Below, piece after piece: positions 20,301 to 28,541 of a stretch of 57,604 bases of DNA. The position numbers were made by a program, and so were the translations under genes. The DNA lies in contig JAGHUI010000036.1 in the NCBI GenBank assembly GCA_018064885.1, positions 1-57,604 on the forward strand, in the 5' to 3' direction. The stretch is from Candidatus Minthosoma equi (GTDB lineage: Bacteria > Bacteroidota > Bacteroidia > Bacteroidales > Bacteroidaceae). Each line of letters begins with the position of its first letter. Within the stretch, counting starts at the first letter, position 1. The notes under the pieces are model-generated. The model did no database searches. It saw only the letters and a list, made by a program, of their open reading frames with translations, and had not been told where the DNA came from.

Positions 20301-21990
20301 ACAGAACTCAAAGCGAATAGAAGTTCGTGCAACTACTGCTGACGGAAAAACTTATAATCTGAAGTATTCTAAGGTTGATGCAAACACTATCAAGGTGAAG
20401 AATCACGATACAATTCCTGTGAAAATCAGCGTGATTGCAAAGAAGCCGCTTGAGGAACATTCATGGTATAAGACAGCACAGGTTGCTGCTCGTGCTCTTT
20501 GCCTTGTACGAAATATAAGTGTATCTTACAGAAACACATACGCACTCACTCTTCCTGGATTCAGCACAGAAGTTGGTGATGCTTTCGGACAGAAGAGCGT
20601 AAACGGAATGCTTTCACCTGGACTTGGATTCGCATTTGGTGCTGTAGGAGATAATTACATCCAGAAAGCGGCACAAAATGGCTGGCTCATGCAGAATGAT
20701 TCAAACATCACAACCCCTGCATCAAGTGCAGCGATGACAGACCTTCAGCTCAAGGCAACTCTTGAGCCTTTCAAGGACTTCAAGATTGACTTAAATGCAA
20801 GCAGAACAGTAAACAAGTCAAAGAGTGTTCAGTTCATGTATTCGGGAATGCCAACTACACAGAATGGTTCGTTCTCAATGACTGTCATATCGGCTGCATC
20901 GGCATTTGACACAGGTGGAAACATCAACAACAATTACCATTCTACCTATTTTGATAAGTTCCTTGCAAACTTGCCAGTAATTCAAGCACGTCTTGAAAAA
21001 CAATATGAGAGCTACAAGTATCCAGCATCTTCAGGTACAGAATTTGCTGGCAAGCCTTACAATGCTACTAATGGCGGCGTGGATCTCTATTCTGCAGATG
21101 TCATGATTCCTGCTTTCCTTTCTGCTTATTGTGGTGGAAATGCTCTCACTACCCCACTTGACATCTTCCCAAGCATCTCAAAACTCATGCCAAACTGGAG
21201 CGTAAAGTATAGCGGACTCGTGAAGCTTGTTCCATGGATTGGGGAACACTTTAAGTCATTCAACATCAATCATGGCTACAAGAGCATCTATTCTGTTGGA
21301 GCATACAATTCTTATTCAAACTTCATGGAATACATGGGTGACCGCGGCTTCATCACAGATGTCACAACAGGCAATCCTATACCAAGCTCAATGTATAATG
21401 TCTCAACCGTTAGCATTAACGAGTCGTTCTCTCCTCTTCTCGGTGTAGATATGACATTCCTAAACGGTCTTACAACAAAACTTGAGTACAAGAAGACTCG
21501 CACGCTCAATCTCTCTATGACTTCTGTTGCGCTTACAGAGAACTTCTCCAACGATATTGTTGTAGGAATGGGATACAAGATAAAGGATATTAATCTCTTC
21601 GGAGCGAAATCTGTACAAAACCCAGACAGCAACAAGAAGTCAAAGGGTAAAGGCAAGAATTCCAAGAACAATGATGATAGTAAGAAAACATCCTCAACAA
21701 ATAACCGAAACAGGAACAATACTGTCAGTCATGATCTTAACATAAATGCAGACTTCTCATACCGTTTGCAGAATGCTCTCAACCGAAACATCAAGACTTC
21801 TGTAACAACTGCAACAAGTGGAGCCACAGCCTACAAGCTTTCGGTAAAAGCAAACTATACATTCTCAAAGCTTCTTACACTCTCAGGATTCCTCGATTGG
21901 CAAAAGAACGTCCCTCTCGTTTCTCAATCATCATATCCTACAACAACTGCTGACTTTGGTGTTAGCATGAAATTCTCATTGACACGATAA
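14368..21990 (+). CDS. sprA: Type IX secretion outer-membrane channel SprA (Sov)
   Basis: 2540 residues, the usual giant size. SprA forms the large outer-membrane translocon of the type IX secretion system. A signal peptide covers about residues 1-30. Family blocks include repeated barrel-like segments and GNASYIDDFESTKTPID, IEFWMMDPF and RMQDYSNEGGWA in the middle. Two Lys/Asn/Ser-rich low-complexity insertions occur, one around residues 1905-1970 and one around 2415-2450; both look like flexible loops. The start codon is TTG at 14368, because an in-frame TAA lies at 14362-14364 and the next ATG (14410) would remove most of the signal peptide. Its presence implies that other T9SS genes (porK-N, porV and so on) exist elsewhere in the genome. 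Confidence 0.95.
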   Translation: MKQTLRNILYILLIMMSVSTVASTIGDGAFAAFTKTIEESAAPEITEKEEAPIPIVLPENASDDSVKVKKTVYPQGQQAEVFSMDLEDPENIKPDTAEYDVKSGFYKVGTKLGDSYLSQPWLMTPEEYMKWSERKTFTDYFKTRNDSLFVTKGKSKFDFTDMHFDLGPAEKIFGPGGVQIKTSGSAELKFGYNYTFTDNPSLSERNRKNKAFDFDEKINFNVNAKVGDQMTFKLGYNTESVIDYDTKNLKLAYQGKEDDIVKLIEAGTVQFPTNSTLIKGSTALFGVRTDLQFGRLSLQTVVSQKKSKSKTVSSKGGSQLSQYEIQAYDYDENRHFFLAHYFHDTYDRACSTLPNITSGITINRVEVWITNTGGATENTRNIIGFVDLAEREVKNSIWNGNVGSPLNPANSSNDLYSTMASVYSDVRNVDQTSNILDNFIVGGIDYEKVENARLLTSSEYTLNKHLGYISLKSNLQPNQVLAVAYEYTYNGQTYQVGEFSGDQKDNDLALFVKLLKNTSNSPKIRNWRLMMKNVYNLKATSVQKEKFKMDIKYLSDTTGVNLSYIPEGPFKQTTILKMMNLDRLDDNLKTNPNGKFDFIDGYTINASEGRIIFPVAEPFGKWLRSVIDDKTIADKYCYDELYDSTKTTAKQIAEKNKFTLTGEYKASGGSEIKVSDGYIPQGSVVVTAGGVTLTEGSDYTVNYADGTVSIINQSIIDAGTSVNVSLEDQSEYSEMRKTMYGVNWDYDFNKNFNIGGTFMHVSEKPLVSKVAMGSEPLNNTLWGFHINWKQNSQFLTNMLDKLPFLNVTAPSSISFTGEYAQLEAGEASGTQGNASYIDDFESTKTPIDQSNPKEWVLCSTPSHLQYGSLSNDVRYGYNRALLAWYNIDPLFTRRSSSLTPTHIKNNLNELSNHYVREVYTREVYPNRDTNTGESNTLSILNLAYYPEERGPYNLDTDLTKQGKLKDPKKRWGGMMRKIDTSDFETSNIQYIEFWMMDPFIYTGDSIQYGGDFYINLGDISEDVLKDGKKAYESGMPVNTASTYTETTWGRVPSEKSVVYSFSNESGAREKQDIGINGLADADEANFGIYKDYLKNIQNVVDNDVYQNIVKDPAGDDYHYFRGNDFDDAQTGVLDRYKRINMPEGNSPNVSGNSYSTAYKSNPDAEDVNSDYTMNEYENFYEYHLNLRPKEMEVGRNFIVDSREQSIPLRNGNKETIKWYQFRIPVEEYESKIGSVSDFSSIRFMRVYMTGFERPIVVRLANMDLVRGEWRNYTQTLYTGDKPSVSGTLVPSAVNIEENNNKEPVNYVLPPGITRILSPEQRQLQQQNEQALCLTVENLANGDARAVYKTMNLDLRHYRHLQMFIHANALKGDTQLQDNQMSVFLRLGSDYKSNYYEYEIPLTLTPEGHYDTYTTQGCKAVWPEDNMLDIDFSVFTNLKHERNKEKALGNASYTQLFYTYDEERPNNKISIIGNPSLGEVKTMMIGVRNNGRQTGNVEVWVNELRMQDYSNEGGWAAQGNLNVQLSDFGSVNVTGHVETAGFGGLEEGVNERRDDNLYEWSITTQFQLGKLFPETWKMQLPLYYSYSWNKLSPKYNPFDTDMLLKDALNECATKTERDSLSSLTETLVKSKNFSLSNWKSGWSHKKPLPFDPANFALSYSYSQRYKTGETTVYENEENWKFNLQYNYSPKYTPWEPFKKMKGKSKWLDILKAQNLQWLPQQLSFNTDITRNYYEFQERDIDAGTKLPVVFSEQFLWNRDLTVRWDIFKALKLSWTSSTHAEIEEPYTVINKDLYPDEYSAWKDSVKHSLAHFGRPLTYRSTFTGSYQVPFNKIPIFDWINTDASYNSNYNWTRGTELEDGRSLGHTVGTQRTVNINGKFNLETLYKKWHFLADAEKRLNGGKQPNPNSKNNSKNTKSNTKTPAKDDKNAKDKDTNNDKNKNAKDSATVKNGDTKSNSKKKSFTKEITLNDSTSIDVKHGQNSKRIEVRATTADGKTYNLKYSKVDANTIKVKNHDTIPVKISVIAKKPLEEHSWYKTAQVAARALCLVRNISVSYRNTYALTLPGFSTEVGDAFGQKSVNGMLSPGLGFAFGAVGDNYIQKAAQNGWLMQNDSNITTPASSAAMTDLQLKATLEPFKDFKIDLNASRTVNKSKSVQFMYSGMPTTQNGSFSMTVISAASAFDTGGNINNNYHSTYFDKFLANLPVIQARLEKQYESYKYPASSGTEFAGKPYNATNGGVDLYSADVMIPAFLSAYCGGNALTTPLDIFPSISKLMPNWSVKYSGLVKLVPWIGEHFKSFNINHGYKSIYSVGAYNSYSNFMEYMGDRGFITDVTTGNPIPSSMYNVSTVSINESFSPLLGVDMTFLNGLTTKLEYKKTRTLNLSMTSVALTENFSNDIVVGMGYKIKDINLFGAKSVQNPDSNKKSKGKGKNSKNNDDSKKTSSTNNRNRNNTVSHDLNINADFSYRLQNALNRNIKTSVTTATSGATAYKLSVKANYTFSKLLTLSGFLDWQKNVPLVSQSSYPTTTADFGVSMKFSLTR

Positions 21991-22007
21991 TAACAAAGAA
22001 GCACACC

Positions 22008-22700
22008 ATGAACAATAAGGATAAAATAGTATCTTTTGTCGAATCGCGCAACTGGGAAGGCATGAGAAAAATGCTGAATGGACTTAGCAATGCAGAGTTC
22101 AGAAAAATGGAACAGGTTGCGAGATGCGAGGTGCTGGCAAAGCTTGATAACGCTTTGTTTTGGGAGATGCTTTTACACCTTATTTATTTTAAAAGGCAAG
22201 CATTTTTGAGTGGGGTTGTTGCTGCAGAACATCTTGCAAAAGATGGCACTCTTGATTTTAGCGATAAAAATGCTAATAACATATATGAGTATTTAAGAGA
22301 AACAAATCCTGAATCTCTGGTGAAGGTGTGCAACATGATGATTCCTTTTCTCATGTCAGAAGAACAGATTGATGGGATGTTTGAAGCAATGCATATAGAA
22401 AATAATGTGACTCGATTGGCTGTTCTTCTAAAGACAGACTCTCCGTTGACATATTATATTATATTCAAGGTTCTGAAGATAATAGAAGACAAAGTAATTC
22501 AGAGAAAATGCTGCATGGCTATATTAAAGCGCCAAAACGACATGGCATACAATATGGTTAGTTTCTTGAAAGTTTATTATGGTTTGGATGACTTGCCTGC
22601 TCGCTTCTCTCTAAAAATAGAGCCTTACGAGATTAGCCGCGCAGAAAAGAACTTTGACGTTTTCAAAAAAATAATTGAAGGCAAAAAACCTATGATTTAA
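22008..22700 (+). CDS. Hypothetical helical protein between sprA and xseA
   Basis: 230 residues, cytoplasmic by composition. It is all-helical in appearance, with repeated amphipathic segments (EVLAKLDNALFWEMLLHLIY, MIPFLMSEEQIDGMFEAM, AVLLKTDSPLTYYIIFKV) suggesting HEAT/ARM-like pairs, but I cannot name a family. It begins 17 bases after sprA and ends 4 bases before xseA, so it probably belongs to a sprA-xseAB transcript. No function is claimed. Confidence 0.8.
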   Translation: MNNKDKIVSFVESRNWEGMRKMLNGLSNAEFRKMEQVARCEVLAKLDNALFWEMLLHLIYFKRQAFLSGVVAAEHLAKDGTLDFSDKNANNIYEYLRETNPESLVKVCNMMIPFLMSEEQIDGMFEAMHIENNVTRLAVLLKTDSPLTYYIIFKVLKIIEDKVIQRKCCMAILKRQNDMAYNMVSFLKVYYGLDDLPARFSLKIEPYEISRAEKNFDVFKKIIEGKKPMI

Positions 22701-22704
22701 GGAA

Positions 22705-24006
22705 ATGGAATCGCTAACACTATATGAATTAAACAATCTCGTCCGCCAGACATTAGAACTTACGATGTACGATGAGTTCTGGATTCGCGCTGAGATAAGC
22801 AGCCTCAACGTGAACCGTCATTGTTACATGGAGCTTGTTCAGAAAGGAGAATTCGGTAACGGTATTGTAGCGAAAGCAAGAGCACAAGTGTGGATGAACA
22901 GATGGGTAATGTTGAAGCCTATGTTTGAGCATACAACGGGACAAGCTCTATCTGCCGGAATGCAAGTTATGGTGAAAGCCAGAGTGACATTCCACGAATT
23001 GTATGGCTTCTCTTTGGACATAAGCGACATCGATCCAACATACACATTAGGTGATATTGCTAGAAAAAGATTAGAAATCCTGCAGCAACTGAAAGATGAG
23101 GGCGTTGACACAATGAACAAAGAACTTGAAATGCCACGTCTGCTTCAAAGGATTGCTGTAATCTCATCTGCATCAGCTGCCGGATATGGTGATTTTTGCA
23201 AACAACTGGCAGACAACAAGCGAGGTCTTGTGTTCAAAACTGAGCTTTTCCAAGCAATGATGCAAGGCAACGATGTGGAAAGAACCGTCATTGCCGCTCT
23301 CGACAGAATTGCGCAAAGAATGGACGAATGGGATATTGTCGTTATCATTCGCGGAGGTGGCTCAACATCAGACCTGAACGGATTTGACGCATTGGATCTT
23401 GCACGAAATGTGGCACAATTCCCATTGCCTATCATCACCGGCATCGGACACGAGCGTGACGACACTATTATAGACATGATATCTCACACTCGCGTAAAAA
23501 CTCCTACTGCAGCAGCCGAATTTCTCATTCATCATCAAGAAGAGGAATTGGATCTTATAGAGAATCTGGCAGGAAGAATGACGGAAGCCACAAACACAAT
23601 CATCTTGCAAGAGCAGACAAGAATGAAAATTCTGACAAGCAAGATTCCTGGCCTCTTCTCACAATTCAAGGCAAAAGAATTTATCAGATTGAATAACGTA
23701 TCTGCGGCATTAGCAAATGGATGCTCACAAATAATCAGTCAACAAACAAATGCCGTAAACATCTTGGACAAACGATTGGAAATCATAGCGCCAGTAACTC
23801 TGGCTAAACAGCGTCAGATTCTGGAACTTTTTGAAAACAAGATTGCAAACGCAAGTCCTGACAGAATCCTGAAACTAGGGTTCAGCATAGCAAGAGTAAA
23901 CGGAAAGGCTGTAAAAAGCTCCGACGAACTGAAAGAAGGCGATGAGATAGAAACAACATTAGCAAACGGAAAAATAAAATCAATAGTAACATGGAGAAAG
24001 AAATGA
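22705..24006 (+). CDS. xseA: Exodeoxyribonuclease VII large subunit
   Basis: 433 residues. Catalytic subunit of ExoVII, which degrades single-stranded DNA to oligonucleotides. An N-terminal OB fold (about 1-105) is followed by the catalytic core with the signature RGGGSTSDLNGFDALDLA and GIGHERDDTIID, then a coiled-coil region that binds the small subunit and a C-terminal segment SIARVNGKAVKSSDEL. Length is normal. It overlaps xseB. Confidence 0.96.
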   Translation: MESLTLYELNNLVRQTLELTMYDEFWIRAEISSLNVNRHCYMELVQKGEFGNGIVAKARAQVWMNRWVMLKPMFEHTTGQALSAGMQVMVKARVTFHELYGFSLDISDIDPTYTLGDIARKRLEILQQLKDEGVDTMNKELEMPRLLQRIAVISSASAAGYGDFCKQLADNKRGLVFKTELFQAMMQGNDVERTVIAALDRIAQRMDEWDIVVIIRGGGSTSDLNGFDALDLARNVAQFPLPIITGIGHERDDTIIDMISHTRVKTPTAAAEFLIHHQEEELDLIENLAGRMTEATNTIILQEQTRMKILTSKIPGLFSQFKAKEFIRLNNVSAALANGCSQIISQQTNAVNILDKRLEIIAPVTLAKQRQILELFENKIANASPDRILKLGFSIARVNGKAVKSSDELKEGDEIETTLANGKIKSIVTWRKK

Positions 24007-24179
24007 CATACGAGCAAGCCGTAAAGCGACTTGAACAAATTGTTGCACAAATTGAGAGTGGAGAAATGGATATTGATTCGCTCGCATCAAAATTAAAGGA
24101 AGCAAAAGGTTTGGTAGAGTTTTGCAAAGACAAGTTGACAAAAGTAGAGACAGAAGTGAAAAAATGTCTCGATATGTAA
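23991..24179 (+). CDS. xseB: Exodeoxyribonuclease VII small subunit
   Basis: 62 residues of the typical helical hairpin form (TYEQAVKRLEQIVAQIESG, MDIDSLASKLKEAKGL). Several copies wrap the XseA coiled coil. Two starts are possible: 23991, used here, or the ATG at 24003, which makes an ATGA overlap with the xseA stop and has GGAGAAAG just upstream. Either way it is translationally coupled to xseA. Confidence 0.93.
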   Translation: MEKEMTYEQAVKRLEQIVAQIESGEMDIDSLASKLKEAKGLVEFCKDKLTKVETEVKKCLDM

Positions 24180-24206
24180 AAAAACTCTAAAAATGTATTA
24201 CATCTG

Positions 24207-24237
24207 TTGCCCATAAACTTTTTTTTTACTAACTTTG
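24207..24237 (+). promoter_or_regulatory. Consensus promoter for ndk
   Basis: TTG, 20 bases, TAACTTTG followed by C. Transcription would start near 24244, leaving a leader of about 100 bases. Confidence 0.7.
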
Positions 24238-24342
24238 CAGCGAGAATTGAATAATCGGTGCCTTTATGTGCACCTTTTATTGTGGTGTTGAATTGGAAAC
24301 AAAAAACTCGAAACAAAGCGAAAAACTAACAAAAACAACACA

Positions 24343-24804
24343 ATGGAGAAAACTCTTGTAATTTTGAAGCCAGGTGCAGTACAGCGTGCACTCGTAGGTG
24401 AAGTAACAGCACGATTTGAGCGCAAAGGCCTCCGTCTTGCAGGCATGAAGATGATGCAGCTTACTGATGAACTGCTCAACGAGCACTACTCACACCTTGC
24501 AGGCAAGCCATTCTTCCAGCGCATCAAGAATTCAATGATGGCATCTCCTGTTGTTTGTTGTTGCTACGAGGGAGTTGATGCAGTAGAGACTGTACGTTCT
24601 ATGACTGGCAGCACAAACTCTCGCAAAGCAGCCCCAGGTACTATTCGTGGTGATTTCGGTATGAGTTTCCAGGAGAACATTATCCACACATCTGATTCTC
24701 CTGAGAATGCGATCATTGAACTTAATCGCTTCTTCAAACCTGAGGAAATCTTTGATTACACTCCAGGCGTATTCCAGTATCTTTACGCTAACGACGAGTA
24801 CTAA
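24343..24804 (+). CDS. ndk: Nucleoside diphosphate kinase
   Basis: 153 residues. Transfers the gamma phosphate between nucleoside tri- and diphosphates through a phosphohistidine. It shows the N-terminal MEKTLVILKPGAVQRALVGE and the active-site block NIIHTSDSPENA with the catalytic histidine. Length is in the range for bacterial and archaeal Ndk. It has its own promoter and no visible terminator before the M23 gene 66 bases downstream. Confidence 0.97.
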   Translation: MEKTLVILKPGAVQRALVGEVTARFERKGLRLAGMKMMQLTDELLNEHYSHLAGKPFFQRIKNSMMASPVVCCCYEGVDAVETVRSMTGSTNSRKAAPGTIRGDFGMSFQENIIHTSDSPENAIIELNRFFKPEEIFDYTPGVFQYLYANDEY

Positions 24805-24870
24805 TCAAGTCCTATTCCTCTCGAAAACAACCCAATTTACCCAAACCTACCAAAAAGAAAGACTAAACCA

Positions 24871-25782
24871 ATGGACTGTTCAACTATTAAAAAAACATTA
24901 GGCATCGCATTGCTTTCAATGATTTCCGTCAGCAGTTTTGCTCAGGACATCATCGCAAGACAAGCACCGTCTGATAGAAGATTAAAAGACGTGCACAATG
25001 TGAAGCTTGCAAATACCGTGACTTCTATCGCTAATTTGGAAAATCCTGCAGCAGACATCTACACTGACTGGACTGACGCAGTTTCAAGATGTGGCGGTAA
25101 CTGTCCAGCAAATTACAAGATTGATTTACGTGGCTTCCACATGCCAACACCAAGCAGAAAGGTAACATCTCCTTTCGGTCCTCGTTGGGGTCGCCAGCAT
25201 TCTGGCCTTGACATCAAAGTGTACATCGGTGATACTATCCGTTCAGCATTTGACGGAAAAGTTCGTATCTGCAAATATGACGGAAACGGCTACGGTTATT
25301 TCCTCGTAATCCGTCACCCAAATGGTCTTGAGACACTTTATGGCCACATGAGCAAGCAGCTCGTTAAGGCTGGACAAATTGTACGTGCAGGCGAACCAAT
25401 CGGTCTCGGAGGCAACACTGGTCGCTCAACAGGTTCACACTTACATTTCGAGACACGCATGCTCGGCCAGGCAATCAACCCTGCATTCATGTTCGATTTT
25501 GAGAACCAAGACGTAACAGGCGACTACTATGTACTTGGAACTGGTGCAATCTCTAAGTCAGCAACAGCATCAGCAGCTCGTAGCGCAAATCGTGTTGAGG
25601 CAGAGAACAAAGCAGCAGCAAAGCAGACAGCACAGAAGAGCGTCACACACTCTGTTCAGGCAGGTGAAACACTCTCTTCTATCGCACGTCAGTACGGCAC
25701 AACAGTTGATAAACTCTGCAAGCTCAACGGCATCAAGTCAAACACAGTTATCCGTAAAGGACAAGTAATCAAGTGCTCATAA
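24871..25782 (+). CDS. Exported M23 peptidase with C-terminal LysM
   Basis: 303 residues. A signal peptide ends near residue 25 (SSFAQ). The M23 (LytM) endopeptidase domain spans about 100-215 with HSGLD (zinc His and Asp), LYGHMS and the catalytic/zinc HLHFE. A linker rich in Ala and Lys leads to a LysM domain at about 258-302 (SVQAGETLSSIARQYGTT). All expected M23 ligands are present, so it should be an active peptidoglycan cross-link hydrolase in the periplasm, with LysM binding glycan strands. Likely role is cell growth or separation. Confidence 0.94.
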   Translation: MDCSTIKKTLGIALLSMISVSSFAQDIIARQAPSDRRLKDVHNVKLANTVTSIANLENPAADIYTDWTDAVSRCGGNCPANYKIDLRGFHMPTPSRKVTSPFGPRWGRQHSGLDIKVYIGDTIRSAFDGKVRICKYDGNGYGYFLVIRHPNGLETLYGHMSKQLVKAGQIVRAGEPIGLGGNTGRSTGSHLHFETRMLGQAINPAFMFDFENQDVTGDYYVLGTGAISKSATASAARSANRVEAENKAAAKQTAQKSVTHSVQAGETLSSIARQYGTTVDKLCKLNGIKSNTVIRKGQVIKCS

Positions 25783-25806
25783 CATAAAGCGCACTTATCA
25801 ATATAG

Positions 25807-25838
25807 ACACCAAGCAACCACAATTGCTTGGTGTTTTT
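25807..25838 (+). terminator. Intrinsic terminator after the M23 gene
   Basis: An 11-bp perfect stem ACACCAAGCAA/TTGCTTGGTGT with a 6-base loop, followed by four T residues. Confidence 0.88.
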
Positions 25839-25880
25839 GCTTTTAAAGCACTTTTTCTTTTTAATATAATTAAAAAACGC

Positions 25881-25888
25881 TAACTTTG
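25881..25888 (+). promoter_or_regulatory. -7 box for the DUF1599-tpiA-folE group
   Basis: TAACTTTG plus C, 30 bases before the ATG at 25918. The -33 position reads TTT only, so the upstream element is weak. Confidence 0.55.
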
Positions 25889-25917
25889 CACTTTATAAAG
25901 TTCACATCATACAGAAT

Positions 25918-26469
25918 ATGGATACTCAGCAACAATTCAAGCAGGCAATGGCAGGATGCCGCGACATTTTCTCAAAGAAGCTCTACGACTACGGAGCTGC
26001 ATGGAGAATAATGCGTCCATCCTCTGTGACTGACCAGATATTCATCAAAGCAAACAGAATCAGAAGTCTTGAGGTTAAAGGCGTGTCATTAGTTGGCGAA
26101 GGCATTTTCCCTGAATTCCAGGCAATCGTGAATTACGGCATAGTTGGTCTCATCCAGCTTGAACTCGGTTATGCTGAAAACGAAGACATCAATGCTGACG
26201 TTGCCATGGAGTATTATGACAAATATGCACAAACTGCATTGGAGTTGATGCTCAAAAAGAATCACGACTATGACGAGGCTTGGCGCTCAATGAGAGTAAG
26301 CAGCTACACAGATCTTATTCTCATGAAGCTTTACCGCACAAAGCAGATTGAAGGCAATGGCGGTGAAACTCTCATTTCCGAAGGCATCGATGCCAACTAT
26401 CTTGACATGATCAACTATTCCGTATTCGGATTGATAAAACTTGCAGAAGCAGCTGATGGCACAAAATAA
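25918..26469 (+). CDS. DUF1599 protein with two tandem copies of the domain
   Basis: 183 residues. Two halves align with each other: KLYDYGAAWRIMRPSS, then LVGEGI and VNYGIVGLIQL in the first; KNHDYDEAWRSMRVSS, then LISEGI and INYSVFGLIKL in the second. This is DUF1599 (Pfam nucleotide modification associated domain 1), which suggests nucleotide binding, but the role in Bacteroidetes is not established as far as I know. First gene of a run with DoxX-like, tpiA, SPOR and folE that I recognise as conserved in Bacteroidales. It overlaps the next gene by 14 bases. Confidence 0.88.
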   Translation: MDTQQQFKQAMAGCRDIFSKKLYDYGAAWRIMRPSSVTDQIFIKANRIRSLEVKGVSLVGEGIFPEFQAIVNYGIVGLIQLELGYAENEDINADVAMEYYDKYAQTALELMLKKNHDYDEAWRSMRVSSYTDLILMKLYRTKQIEGNGGETLISEGIDANYLDMINYSVFGLIKLAEAADGTK

Positions 26470-27601
26470 TAAAGGGAAAGTGCTTACAATTGCTGTGAAC
26501 GCTTGCCGAGCATTGCTTGCAGCCACATTCATCTTCAGCGGCTTTATCAAAGCAAACGATCCTTTCGGCACCGTTTACAAACTGGAAGACTATGTAGCAT
26601 CTATGCTCTGGTTCAGTCTTCCTGAAGCATTCATTCTCTGCTGTGCAGTACTGTTAGCGTTCTTTGAATTTACACTCGGCATGTACCTGCTGTTTGGCAT
26701 GCGCAAAAAAACAATGTCAATTATCGCTTGCGCCTTCATGACAGCAATGACGCTTCTGACAGTTTATATTGCAATTGCCAATCCCGTTGAGGACTGCGGC
26801 TGTTTTGGCGATGTACTGATACTGAGCAATTGGGCAACACTTGAAAAGAACATTGTCCTATTAGCAGCAGCCGTGCTAATAATGAAGTACAACAAACTTC
26901 AAGCAGACTTTGTGAAGAGCAGTGTCAAGTGGTTAATCTCCCTACTTTCACTCATCTTCATCATCGGATACGCCATATTCTGCATAATCAACCTGCCCGT
27001 CTTGGACTTCCGTCCTTACAAAGTGGGGACAGATCTGAAAGAAGCAGCTACAAGTTCAAGTAACCAGCCAAAATTCGATGTAAAAATCGTTTACGAGAAG
27101 GATGGCAAAACATTAGAACTCGGAATTGATGATGATGATCCTGATTCCACTTGGATTTATGTAGAGACCAAGCGCATACCTCTGAAAACTGTCGACATAG
27201 CAAAAGCAGACTTTTATGTCAGCAACACAGATGACGAGGACATTACCGAAGACATCTTATACAATGACGGAATAACTCTGCTTGTAATAATTCCAGACCT
27301 CATGCATGCCGATGAAAGCGTAATCGACAAGATAAATGATATCTACGAACATGCTCAGAAGGAAGGACATGCATTCTACTGCCTAACAGGATCTGTTGAC
27401 GAAAAAGCACAAAAATACTGGACAGATCATACTGGTGCTGAATATGAATACTCTATAGCCGAAGAGCGCATGCTGAAGACTGTGGTTCGCGCCAAGCCAG
27501 GACTCGTCATATTGCAAGATGGTGTAATAAAGCATAAATGGAGCAATTTCAATCTGCCAACGCCAGAAGAATTAAACAAGTTCGCAGCAGAAAAGAATTA
27601 A
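26456..27601 (+). CDS. DoxX/MauE-like membrane protein with C-terminal thioredoxin-like region (BT_3928 family)
   Basis: 381 residues from the ATG at 26456; a TTG at 26441 in the same frame is less likely. The N-terminal half has four to five hydrophobic segments of DoxX/MauE type (FIFSGFIKANDPFGTVYKLE at the start). The loop DCGCFGD carries the paired cysteines usual in MauE-like proteins. A soluble C-terminal region from about 200 ends in AKPGLVILQDGVIKHKW, which looks like the end of a thioredoxin fold, but no CxxC is present there. A role in envelope redox or quinone chemistry is plausible but not shown. Confidence 0.82.
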   Translation: MAQNNKGKVLTIAVNACRALLAATFIFSGFIKANDPFGTVYKLEDYVASMLWFSLPEAFILCCAVLLAFFEFTLGMYLLFGMRKKTMSIIACAFMTAMTLLTVYIAIANPVEDCGCFGDVLILSNWATLEKNIVLLAAAVLIMKYNKLQADFVKSSVKWLISLLSLIFIIGYAIFCIINLPVLDFRPYKVGTDLKEAATSSSNQPKFDVKIVYEKDGKTLELGIDDDDPDSTWIYVETKRIPLKTVDIAKADFYVSNTDDEDITEDILYNDGITLLVIIPDLMHADESVIDKINDIYEHAQKEGHAFYCLTGSVDEKAQKYWTDHTGAEYEYSIAEERMLKTVVRAKPGLVILQDGVIKHKWSNFNLPTPEELNKFAAEKN

Positions 27602-27659
27602 GCATAAAACATAAAAAGATAAAACAAATATATTTTTAACTAACAAAAACATTACTACT

Positions 27660-28412
27660 ATGGCAAAGAAAATCGTTGCTGGTAACTGGAAGATGAACAA
27701 GAATCTCCAGGAAGGTATCGCTCTCGCAAAGGAGCTTACTGAGGTTGTTAAGAACCCAAACTGTGAAGTAATCATTGGTACTCCATTCATCCATCTCGCA
27801 AGCGTAGCTGAGGTTGTTAAGGGCAGCTGCATCAAGGTTTCTGCTGAGAACTGTGCAGATAAGGCTTCTGGCGCTTATACTGGTGAGGTGTCTGCTGAGA
27901 TGGTTAAGTCAACAGGTGCTGAGTACGTTATCCTCGGCCACTCTGAGCGTCGCGAGTACTATCACGAGACTCCAGAGATCCTCAAGGAGAAGGTTGAGCT
28001 TGCTCTCGCTAACGGTCTCAAGGTTATATTCTGTATCGGTGAGTCACTCGCACAGCGTGAGGCTAACGAGCAGGAAGCAGTTTGCAAGGCAGAGCTCGCA
28101 GGTTCTGTATTCCATCTCTCTGCTGAACAGTGGAAGAACATCGTAATCGCTTACGAGCCAATCTGGGCTATCGGTACAGGTAAGACTGCTACTGCTGACC
28201 AGGCAGAGGAAATCCACGCTTACATCCGTTCATGCGTTGCTGAAGTTTACGGTGCTGAAGCTGCTGCCGAGACAACTATCCTTTACGGTGGTTCATGCAA
28301 GGCTTCTAACGCTCCTGAGCTCTTCGCTAAGCCAGACATCGACGGTGGACTCATCGGTGGTGCATCTCTCAAGGCTGCTGACTTCAAGGGTATCATCGAC
28401 GCTTGGGGCTAA
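27660..28412 (+). CDS. tpiA: Triosephosphate isomerase
   Basis: 250 residues, normal length. Interconverts dihydroxyacetone phosphate and glyceraldehyde 3-phosphate. Catalytic residues are visible: Lys in GNWKMN, His in ILGHSERR, Glu in [11 protein letters not shown]; the phosphate-binding YGGS is also intact. Codon choice is strongly biased (CTC, GAG, AAG), fitting a highly expressed glycolytic gene. The 58-base A-rich gap before it may hold its own start signals. Confidence 0.98.
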   Translation: MAKKIVAGNWKMNKNLQEGIALAKELTEVVKNPNCEVIIGTPFIHLASVAEVVKGSCIKVSAENCADKASGAYTGEVSAEMVKSTGAEYVILGHSERREYYHETPEILKEKVELALANGLKVIFCIGESLAQREANEQEAVCKAELAGSVFHLSAEQWKNIVIAYEPIWAIGTGKTATADQAEEIHAYIRSCVAEVYGAEAAAETTILYGGSCKASNAPELFAKPDIDGGLIGGASLKAADFKGIIDAWG

Positions 28413-28430
28413 TCGCCAAACAAAATCTAC

Positions 28431-28487
28431 AGACGAAAGCCAGCAGAGAGGCAAACACTATTCTTGCTTAACTGACGGCTTTCGTCT
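28431..28487 (+). terminator. Hairpin after tpiA, possible terminator
   Basis: An 11-bp perfect stem AGACGAAAGCC/GGCTTTCGTCT with a long 35-base loop, followed by TTTACAAC. The long loop and short T run make it weaker than the other terminators; it could attenuate rather than stop. Confidence 0.45.
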
Positions 28488-28541
28488 TTACAACAAAAAC
28501 AAATAAGCTTTCATAAAACTCCGAAAAAATCAATTCTGAAG

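Noticed and set aside
23991-24002. Frameshift between xseA and xseB
   Set aside because: The overlap is a normal coupled arrangement; both proteins have full length.
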